Part shown: positions 1-5,109 of the stretch, in pieces
How positions within the stretch are numbered: position 1 is the stretch's first letter
How the letters are laid out: every line of letters begins with the position of its first letter
Assembly: GCA_030596465.1 (NCBI GenBank)
Contig: JAUVJW010000160.1
Span: forward strand, 1 to 5,109
Source: Candidatus Fermentibacteraceae bacterium
GTDB lineage: Bacteria > Fermentibacterota > Fermentibacteria > Fermentibacterales > JCC-6
Length of the DNA stretch: 5,109 nt
Direction of reading: 5' to 3'
Notes under the pieces: generated by a model
The model's input: the letters and a program-made list of their open reading frames with translations, nothing else
Told to the model about the DNA's origin: nothing
The model's database searches: none
Program-made: the position numbers and the translations under genes

Positions 1-367
1 AGATTTCATTCATGTTCGTGATATTGCCCGTGGCTGTCTCCTTGCCATAGAGAGCAGTAAATCCAGTGGTGAGGTTTTCAATCTGGGTACCGGGCGCAAA
101 TTGTCAATAATGGATGTTGGCAAGGCAATTGCCCGCGAACTGGGAAGACCTGTGGATGATTTCATAGTTAATAACCAGTACAGAGCAGGAGATATCCGTC
201 ATTGCTATGCCGATGTTTCCAGAGCGGAAGAGATGCTTGCTTTTAAAGCTTCAACCACATTCGAGGATGGAGTAAGCGAGCTTTGCAACTGGGTTGGAAG
301 CCAGACCTCCACCGATATGGTAGATAAAGCCACAGAGGAATTACAGAAAAGAGGGTTGACCAGATGA
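1..367 (+). CDS. NAD-dependent nucleotide-sugar epimerase/dehydratase (extended SDR), C-terminal part; possibly dTDP-L-rhamnose 4-epimerase
   Basis: The reading frame is open from the left edge (first full codon at 2) to TGA at 365-367, giving 121 residues of the C-terminal substrate-binding part; the Rossmann half with its nucleotide-binding glycines and the catalytic Tyr/Lys lies outside the window. What is visible is typical of the family: DFIHVRDIARG at the edge, VFNLGTGRKLSI about 25 residues on, then RAGDIRHCYADVSRAEEML, the usual GDIRH..AD.S.A stretch that contacts the nucleotide sugar, and a W at the end of the family domain. The tail after that W (VDKATEELQKRGLTR) resembles, from memory, the tail of proteins annotated as dTDP-L-rhamnose 4-epimerase, so that is the favoured but unproven substrate; UDP- or GDP-sugar epimerases remain possible. 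TTG at 101 could be taken for a start, but family sequence continues upstream of it, so it is internal. The stop overlaps the next gene's ATG. The protein should act in the cytoplasm, supplying an activated sugar. Confidence 0.88.
   Translation, partial: DFIHVRDIARGCLLAIESSKSSGEVFNLGTGRKLSIMDVGKAIARELGRPVDDFIVNNQYRAGDIRHCYADVSRAEEMLAFKASTTFEDGVSELCNWVGSQTSTDMVDKATEELQKRGLTR
349..355 (+). promoter_or_regulatory. Ribosome binding site of the GT4 glycosyltransferase gene
   Basis: AAGAGGG ends 8 nt before the ATG at 364. It lies inside the last codons of the epimerase gene and is the clearest Shine-Dalgarno match among the three overlapping starts. It supports 364 as the start of the glycosyltransferase. 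Confidence 0.6.
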
Positions 368-1461
368 GCATTCACTTGCTTATCGACGCAAGAGCAGTTC
401 AAAAAAATGTTGATGGAATCAGCAGATTTTCTCTTAATGTCACAAAATGTATACTGAAGAAACGGCCCAACTGGAAAATAACAGTCCTTATCGGAAAAGA
501 CAGTGCATCTCTCATCGAAAACACTGAAATCGAAATTCTATTGGACAACTCCTCAAGATTCAGCACCAGAGCCAGCAGAAGGCTTACCCGCCGTATTAAC
601 AAAATTTCCCCTGATGTTTTTCTGAACTTCTCCATGGCGGGACCACAGCCGGATGCTCCGTCCATAATAACTGTGCATGATCTGATGGTACTTAATCTGC
701 CGTGTTATTTTGGCGACAGCATTATCCGTAATGCCTTCAGCCGCTGTCTTTTCCGGCGCGCACTCAAAGCTTCTATCGGGCACGCTTCTGCTATTGCGGT
801 ACCCACAATGGCCACAAAACTTGATGTAATGAGAAGTTTTCAATCCGCCAGCGACATCGTATTTATTACAGGAGAGGGACAGGCACTCTTTTCTTCACCA
901 GTCCAAAAACAACCAGAGAGACAGAATTTCTTTCTTTATGTGGGTAATGCCAGGGGCTATAAGAATATCCCTCGTTTTCTCACCGCCTATGGAAGACTCT
1001 GGGCTATGGATAAAAGAACACCGCCACTAACCATGGTGGTAAGAAAAGACAGGGCTTACGGGTACTTCAAAAAGCATCTGGATTCGAACCCTGCCAGATC
1101 CAATATCAAGGTTCTGACCCATATATCCGATGATGAACTTCGCAATCTTTATCTAACATGCAAAGCGTTACTTATACCTTCAGTTTACGAAGGTTTTGGC
1201 CTTCCCGCTCTGGAAGCCATGGCCACAGGTGCCCCGGTTATGGCCTCCAAAACCACTGCTCTCGAAGAGGTCGTGGGCAACACAGGAGTTCTCATTGACC
1301 CGTATTCAATCATAGACATAATGCGTGGTATAGCTGAACTGTCTGTTGCAACTTCTGAAGAATTGGAAAAACTCGGTGAACTGGGCAAAAAACGAGCTGA
1401 AACCTTTTCCTGGGAAAAAACTACAGACCGCTTTCTTGAACAGATCGAAGCCCTGATATGA
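364..1461 (+). CDS. GT4-family glycosyltransferase (GT-B fold)
   Basis: 365 residues, a usual length for the family. It should transfer a sugar from a nucleotide-sugar donor to a growing lipid-linked oligosaccharide on the cytoplasmic face of the membrane. The N-terminal acceptor domain (about 1-180) opens with the DAR...(D)GISRF stretch at residues 8-22, a variant of the common D.R....GIGRY motif, and has TVHDL at 103-107. The C-terminal donor domain starts with FLYVGN....YKN at 190-201, where G194 and K200-N201 fit the phosphate-binding loop. Y275-EGFGLPALEAMATGAP-V292 contains the EX7E pair E276 and E284, the GT4 hallmark. SW at 349-350, in the closing helix, is also usual. There is no signal peptide or membrane segment. 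The start at 364 is supported by AAGAGGG 8 nt upstream and by family sequence beginning within a few residues. ATG 364 overlaps the epimerase stop by 4 bp, and its own stop overlaps the radical SAM start. Donor sugar and linkage cannot be assigned. Confidence 0.93.
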   Translation: MSIHLLIDARAVQKNVDGISRFSLNVTKCILKKRPNWKITVLIGKDSASLIENTEIEILLDNSSRFSTRASRRLTRRINKISPDVFLNFSMAGPQPDAPSIITVHDLMVLNLPCYFGDSIIRNAFSRCLFRRALKASIGHASAIAVPTMATKLDVMRSFQSASDIVFITGEGQALFSSPVQKQPERQNFFLYVGNARGYKNIPRFLTAYGRLWAMDKRTPPLTMVVRKDRAYGYFKKHLDSNPARSNIKVLTHISDDELRNLYLTCKALLIPSVYEGFGLPALEAMATGAPVMASKTTALEEVVGNTGVLIDPYSIIDIMRGIAELSVATSEELEKLGELGKKRAETFSWEKTTDRFLEQIEALI

Positions 1462-2912
1462 AAGTCGCGGTAATTAACCCTCCATTCATGGATGGCAGTT
1501 TCTCAAGAACATCAAGATCACCTGCAATTGTTAAAAGCGGTACTATGTACTGGCCTTTCTGGTTAGCCTATGCGGTGGGTACCCTTGAAAAGGCAGGGCA
1601 CGATGTCCTGTTTCTCGATTGTCCTGCTGAAAAGATCACAAGGCGAGAGCTTATGAGCAGGTTACAGGAAGCATCCCCCGCAATGATAGTTCTGGACACC
1701 AGCACGCCTTCCATCCACAGCGATCTGTCTGTTTCCAGCGAAATTGCAGGAATACTGCCCGATGCTTCCATTTTTCTCGTGGGAACCCATGTGAGCGCCC
1801 TTCCTGTAAAAGTTCTCCTCTCTGCTCCTTACATCACAGGTATAGCAGTAGCAGAATATGATCTTACCATTCCCGATGTAGCGAAAACGCTACAGAATAA
1901 AAAAAATCTCGCTCATGTTCCAGGACTCTGGCTGAATACTCCGGATAAACCTTTCTTCACGGGAAAGAGGGAACTGGTTTCAAACCTGGATTCTCTTCCC
2001 ATGCTTGTTGATGTGTACAGAAAACACCTGAAACCGGAGAATTATTTTTTTGCTGCTGCAAGATACCCGTCTGTGATGATTATCTCAAGCCGGGGATGCC
2101 CTTTCAAATGCTCCTACTGTGTCTGGCCACAAGTTCTTCATGGTGGTACATACCGTGCCCGCTCAGCACAAAATGTTGTGACTGAATTTATGAAAGTACA
2201 GGAATACTTTCCTCAGGTTCAGGAAATCGTCTTTGAAGACGATACTTTCAGCGTTGACTCCATCCGAGTTGCGGAAGTTTCAGAAGCTTTAATTACGGCA
2301 GGCAACAAATTACCATGGACAGCAAATACCAGAGCAAACCTTTCCCTGGAAGCAATGAAAACGATGCGAAGGGCTGGTTGCAGAATGATCATTGTAGGCT
2401 ATGAATCGGGAAGTCAGGCTATCCTTAACAATGTGAGTAAAGGAACAACCGTAGAGCAGAATCTAAGCTTCGCAAAAAGAGCCAGACGGGCGGGTTTACT
2501 TGTTCATGGCTGCTTCATGGCTGGAAATCCGGGAGAAACCCGTGAATCTCTGGCAACTACTCTTGAAATGGCAATTAAACTCAAACCGGACACAGCCCAG
2601 TTTTTTCCGATTATGGCTTATCCGGGAACGCGGTTGTACGAACAGTATCGTAAATCCGGCAACCTGAGAACAGAAGATTACAGAGAATGGCTCACTGAAG
2701 AAGGGCTTCATAATTGTGTAGTGGATCTGCCTGGTCTTTCGTCCGGGGATATTGTCAGATGGTGTGCCGAAGCAAGGCGCAAATTCTACCTTCGACCTGA
2801 ATACCTTGTTTACAAAGCCGTACAGACTGTACTTCATCCAACCACAGAGGGTCTCCGCACAATACGGGCATTTTCCACCTTTAGAAAACATCTTTTCAGA
2901 AAAAGCCAATGA
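1458..2912 (+). CDS. Cobalamin-binding-type radical SAM enzyme, substrate unknown
   Basis: 484 residues. The N-terminal part (about 1-145) looks like the B12-binding domain found before many radical SAM cores: NPPF at 7-10, WPFWLAYAVGTLEKAGHDV at 32-50, D54, and GTHVSALP at 109-116. The His-donating DxHxxG motif of methionine synthase-type domains is not visible, which is common in this class. The radical SAM core (about 205-420) has CPFKCSYC with C214, C218 and C221 for the [4Fe-4S] cluster and Y220 just before the last Cys; FEDDTF at 259-264; VGYESGS at 313-319; and MAGNPGET at 354-361. The last 45 residues are rich in Arg, Lys and aromatics, a tail resembling BchE/HpnJ-like enzymes. Family chemistry includes C-methylation, ring formation and other radical rearrangements; the reaction here is unknown. 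Its place between a glycosyltransferase and a phosphoglycosyltransferase, with 4-bp overlaps on both sides, suggests a role in modifying a sugar or lipid of this polysaccharide (inference). Only a weak GAAG at 1447-1450 precedes the ATG, so translation probably depends on coupling. Confidence 0.92.
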   Translation: MKVAVINPPFMDGSFSRTSRSPAIVKSGTMYWPFWLAYAVGTLEKAGHDVLFLDCPAEKITRRELMSRLQEASPAMIVLDTSTPSIHSDLSVSSEIAGILPDASIFLVGTHVSALPVKVLLSAPYITGIAVAEYDLTIPDVAKTLQNKKNLAHVPGLWLNTPDKPFFTGKRELVSNLDSLPMLVDVYRKHLKPENYFFAAARYPSVMIISSRGCPFKCSYCVWPQVLHGGTYRARSAQNVVTEFMKVQEYFPQVQEIVFEDDTFSVDSIRVAEVSEALITAGNKLPWTANTRANLSLEAMKTMRRAGCRMIIVGYESGSQAILNNVSKGTTVEQNLSFAKRARRAGLLVHGCFMAGNPGETRESLATTLEMAIKLKPDTAQFFPIMAYPGTRLYEQYRKSGNLRTEDYREWLTEEGLHNCVVDLPGLSSGDIVRWCAEARRKFYLRPEYLVYKAVQTVLHPTTEGLRTIRAFSTFRKHLFRKSQ

Positions 2913-4303
2913 AAAAACTAGCAATTCTTCTGGGTATGTTTTTTGATGCTCTGGCGATTTTCCTGGCTCTGTATATCTCTGCTCTTATCAAATTCAGATT
3001 GGGTCTTTTCCCCGGAGTCTCCCCTGTCTCCGCCGGAATAATCATGTACGGCAGCATTGCATCTATTGCTTACTGGTGGGTAATTTTTGCTCTGACCGGT
3101 GCTTACAGGCTACACTGGGACAGAAGCTGGGCCGACGAAATAAGAATGGTATTCAAACCGGTTGTCACCGGATTTGTGATTCTTTCCCTTTTCGCTTTTC
3201 TCATAAGTCCGCAGGCTTCCATTGGGCGGTGGATATTTTTTGTTTACTTTTCCCTCACCAATCTCTTTGTTTATTCCGCAAGGTGTTTTTCCCGTCTACT
3301 GGAAAGAAGACTCGCAAAAAAGAATCTTCTCCGAAGGAATGTTCTTGTTATTGGACTGGGGAAGTCAGCAAAAGAGCTTAAAGATTACCTTGCGATCAAT
3401 CCTTCTCTGGGATACAATGTAATTGGTTTTATTAACCCCCCGCATCCAGTCACCACCCCTGCAATAGTGAAACAACCTCTTGGAGATGTCGCTGATATTT
3501 CAGCTCTTGCAAAGCAGCACGATATAACGGATCTTCTGGTTACAATCGCTTCGAATTTTCACGATGACATCCTCAGTCTTCTTCTTCCAGCGGTTCAAAG
3601 TGGTATCAGGGTCAAGCTGTTGCCTGATCTTTTTGATGTGGTGGCCGGACATGTACACAACACTCAGATTCTCGGTCAGCCTTTGATGGAACTACTTCCT
3701 GACAGGCTTTCTTTCTGGGAGAAACTGGTTAAAACATTCGGAGATTATGTAATCAGTATGGCGGTAATAATCCTTGGACTGCCTCTCTGGATAATTGTCG
3801 CTCTCGCAATCGTTATAGATTCAAGGGGCGGCGTATTCTACAGACAGGAAAGAACCGGGGAGGGCGGTCGGGTATATAGAATATTCAAATTCAGATCCAT
3901 GGTTGCTGATGCCGAAGGGGCTACCGGTGCGATCTGGGCTGGAAAATGCGATGACAGAGTAACAAGAATAGGTAAGATCATACGGAAAACCCGCATAGAC
4001 GAGGTTCCACAGTTCCTCAATGTTCTTACCGGCGAGATGGCTGTAGTTGGTCCAAGACCGGAACGACCGGAGATAATTGAACAGCTTAGAACTATTTACC
4101 CGTTCTACGATAAACGCTTAACTGTTAAACCGGGAATAACCGGTTGGGCTCAAGTTAATCTTGAATACGATACAAGCTTCGAAGATGTTTCAAAAAAACT
4201 CAAACATGATTTTCAATATATAGAGAATCAATCGCTTTTTCTTGATCTGGAAATACTGGCAAGAACAGTTAATGTAGTTCTCACAGGAAAAGGCGCACAC
4301 TGA
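2909..4303 (+). CDS. Undecaprenyl-phosphate glycosyl-1-phosphate transferase (WbaP/WcaJ/EpsB-type polyprenyl glycosylphosphotransferase)
   Basis: 464 residues, the usual length for the long membrane form. It transfers a hexose-1-phosphate from a nucleotide sugar to undecaprenyl phosphate, the first membrane step of repeat-unit assembly. The N-terminal half has about four hydrophobic segments (roughly 8-26, 43-64, 83-100, 106-124). A Rossmann-like CoA-binding-type domain follows, beginning NVLVIGLGKSAKEL at 144-157. Next is a hydrophobic segment at about 281-303 with P292, matching the re-entrant helix of this family, then the catalytic domain: YRIFKFRSM at 323-331, KTRIDEVPQFLNVL at 360-373 with the Asp-Glu catalytic dyad D364-E365, GPRPERPE at 381-388, and KPGITGWAQVN at 407-417. 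All expected motifs are intact. The sugar (glucose, galactose, N-acetylhexosamine or a bacillosamine-like sugar) cannot be told. ATG 2909 overlaps the radical SAM stop by 4 bp; upstream there is only a purine stretch at 2899-2905, so coupling is likely. The start is supported by the first membrane segment beginning within ten residues. Confidence 0.95.
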   Translation: MKKLAILLGMFFDALAIFLALYISALIKFRLGLFPGVSPVSAGIIMYGSIASIAYWWVIFALTGAYRLHWDRSWADEIRMVFKPVVTGFVILSLFAFLISPQASIGRWIFFVYFSLTNLFVYSARCFSRLLERRLAKKNLLRRNVLVIGLGKSAKELKDYLAINPSLGYNVIGFINPPHPVTTPAIVKQPLGDVADISALAKQHDITDLLVTIASNFHDDILSLLLPAVQSGIRVKLLPDLFDVVAGHVHNTQILGQPLMELLPDRLSFWEKLVKTFGDYVISMAVIILGLPLWIIVALAIVIDSRGGVFYRQERTGEGGRVYRIFKFRSMVADAEGATGAIWAGKCDDRVTRIGKIIRKTRIDEVPQFLNVLTGEMAVVGPRPERPEIIEQLRTIYPFYDKRLTVKPGITGWAQVNLEYDTSFEDVSKKLKHDFQYIENQSLFLDLEILARTVNVVLTGKGAH

Positions 4304-4325
4304 ATTCCAAAGCGAAAGGAATTTA
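4301..4325 (+). promoter_or_regulatory. Possible hairpin joining the phosphotransferase stop codon to the aminotransferase ribosome binding site
   Basis: TGAATTCC (4301-4308) can pair with GGAATTTA (4318-4325) around a 9-nt loop, AAAGCGAAA. The core AATTCC/GGAATT is perfect; G4302 with U4324 is a wobble and U4301-A4325 closes the stem. The left arm includes the stop codon of the upstream gene and the right arm holds the GGA of the Shine-Dalgarno sequence. There is no T-tract, so it is not a terminator. The stem is short and AT-rich and may be weak or accidental. Confidence 0.35.
4315..4320 (+). promoter_or_regulatory. Ribosome binding site of the DegT-type aminotransferase gene
   Basis: AAAGGA ends 7 nt before ATG 4328. 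It is the only Shine-Dalgarno sequence of the window lying in a non-coding gap, and it fixes the aminotransferase start at 4328, where family sequence (PLLD) begins almost at once. Confidence 0.75.
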
Positions 4326-4327
4326 AA

Positions 4328-5109
4328 ATGCAGGTACCGCTTCTAGATATCAACCGCCAGCACGCGGACATAAAAGATGAATTGACACAGGTATTCACAG
4401 ATGCTCTTTCAACTTCAAGGTTTATCAAAGGGCCTGATATGGAAGCTCTTGAAAAAGAATTCTCGGAGTACTCCGGAACAGCGGAGGCAGTCGCGTGTGC
4501 TTCAGGAACAGATGCCCTGATTCTCGCCCTTCAGGCGATTGGACTAAAAAGAGATGAACTTGTAATCACTGTGCCATTCACCTTCTTTGCAACCGCTGGA
4601 GCTATAGTCAGAGCGGGCGGAACGCCTGTTTTCATTGATATTCTACCGGACACTTTCAACATGGATCCTGATCTTCTTGAAGAATGGCTTAATACCAATT
4701 GCGCCATAACCAACAGAGGAGTTGTCCACCGAAAATCAGGGAAAAAAGTCGCTGCGATCATGCCTGTACACATCTTCGGTCAGATATGCAATATGGACTC
4801 TATTATTGCCACAGCTTCCACCTGGGATTTACCTGTAATCGAAGACGCGGCTCAGGCTGCCGGAGCAAAGTGGAAAGATTCCAGAGCAGGTTCTTTTGGC
4901 TCTATTGGTTGCTTCAGTTTCTTCCCGTCAAAAAATCTGGGCGCACTGGGAGACGGCGGAATGCTGACAACCAATAATCCCAAACTCGCCGAAAGACTTA
5001 GAAGTATTCGAGAACACGGCGGTAAGGGTTACCTTCACGCGGAAGTTGGCACAAACAGTCGTCTGGATGCAATTCAGGCAGGCTTCCTCAGAGTAAAGCT
5101 TCGTAAACT
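4328..5109 (+). CDS. DegT/DnrJ/EryC1/StrS-family PLP-dependent sugar aminotransferase, 3' end cut by the window
   Basis: The frame is open from ATG 4328 to the right edge, giving 260 whole codons of a family usually about 360-400 residues long; the missing part is the C-terminal small domain. The enzyme transfers an amino group, usually from glutamate, to a keto group of a nucleotide-linked sugar in the cytoplasm. Visible motifs: VPLLDINRQH at 3-12, FIKGPDMEALEKEF at 32-45, ASGTDAL at 58-64 (cofactor phosphate contact), TVPFTFFATAGAI at 81-93, VHIFGQ at 147-152, IEDAAQAAGA at 171-180 with D173 expected to bind the pyridine nitrogen, and FSFFPSKNLGALGDGG at 196-211 with K202 as the Schiff-base lysine. 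RLDAIQAGFLRVKL at 245-258 is the usual substrate-side segment. Residues about 122-142 are slightly longer than in the shortest homologues, a variant I believe is common. Sequence style suggests a WbpE-like UDP-3-keto-sugar aminotransferase, but 4-amino (PseC, ArnB or perosamine-type) enzymes share these motifs, so no symbol is given. A 24-bp gap separates it from the phosphotransferase gene. Confidence 0.94.
   Translation, partial: MQVPLLDINRQHADIKDELTQVFTDALSTSRFIKGPDMEALEKEFSEYSGTAEAVACASGTDALILALQAIGLKRDELVITVPFTFFATAGAIVRAGGTPVFIDILPDTFNMDPDLLEEWLNTNCAITNRGVVHRKSGKKVAAIMPVHIFGQICNMDSIIATASTWDLPVIEDAAQAAGAKWKDSRAGSFGSIGCFSFFPSKNLGALGDGGMLTTNNPKLAERLRSIREHGGKGYLHAEVGTNSRLDAIQAGFLRVKLRK

Noticed and set aside
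101..367. An 88-residue gene starting at TTG 101
   Set aside because: The same frame is open to the left edge and encodes family sequence (DFIHVRDIARG, VFNLGTG) upstream, so the TTG is an internal Leu codon of the truncated epimerase.
553..843. A 96-codon open frame on the - strand
   Set aside because: It lies entirely opposite the glycosyltransferase gene, has no recognisable motif, and I see no ribosome binding site or context for it.
2496..2924. A 142-codon open frame on the - strand
   Set aside because: It lies opposite the radical SAM gene, whose motifs are unmistakable, and shows no recognisable domain despite a few Cys residues; it is a complementary-strand shadow.
3076..3422. Overlapping + strand frames (3076-3381 and 3222-3422) inside the phosphotransferase gene
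   Set aside because: They are alternative-frame readings of the membrane-segment and Rossmann region; their Cys- and Phe-rich translations resemble no protein family.
4301..4327. The inverted repeat in the gap as a transcription terminator
   Set aside because: The stem is AT-rich with no following T-tract, and the downstream gene is in the same orientation and pathway with its ribosome binding site inside the repeat.
4699..4977. A 92-codon + strand frame, with a - strand frame at 4531-4773
   Set aside because: Both lie within the aminotransferase gene, whose frame carries all PLP-binding motifs including K202, so neither is likely to be real.

Overview
This window is a piece of a bacterial surface-polysaccharide (O-antigen, capsule or exopolysaccharide) biosynthesis operon. 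All genes lie on the + strand and almost every base is coding. Base composition is moderate (GC in the 40s by eye) and looks uniform from end to end, so I see no transfer boundary. The gene types suit a Gram-negative or deep-branching environmental bacterium, but nothing here fixes the taxon.

Layout, left to right: (1) the C-terminal part of an extended-SDR nucleotide-sugar epimerase, cut by the left edge and possibly of the dTDP-L-rhamnose 4-epimerase type; (2) a complete GT4 (GT-B fold) glycosyltransferase; (3) a complete cobalamin-binding-type radical SAM enzyme; (4) a complete membrane polyprenyl glycosylphosphotransferase of the WbaP/WcaJ/EpsB class; (5) the N-terminal two thirds of a DegT/DnrJ/EryC1/StrS PLP-dependent sugar aminotransferase, cut by the right edge. 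The first four genes are joined by three consecutive 4-bp ATGA stop/start overlaps. The fifth follows a 24-bp gap that holds a good ribosome binding site and a small potential hairpin.

How they fit together (inference from families): the epimerase and the aminotransferase make modified nucleotide sugars, the phosphotransferase loads the first sugar-1-phosphate on undecaprenyl phosphate at the inner membrane, and the GT4 enzyme extends the lipid-linked oligosaccharide. The radical SAM enzyme is the unusual member. Its substrate cannot be read from sequence; a modification of a sugar or of the lipid carrier is plausible. No flippase, polymerase, promoter or terminator falls inside the window, so the locus continues on both sides. 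I see no RNA gene, mobile element, CRISPR array or tandem repeat. Apart from the radical SAM gene and the intergenic hairpin, this is an ordinary polysaccharide locus.
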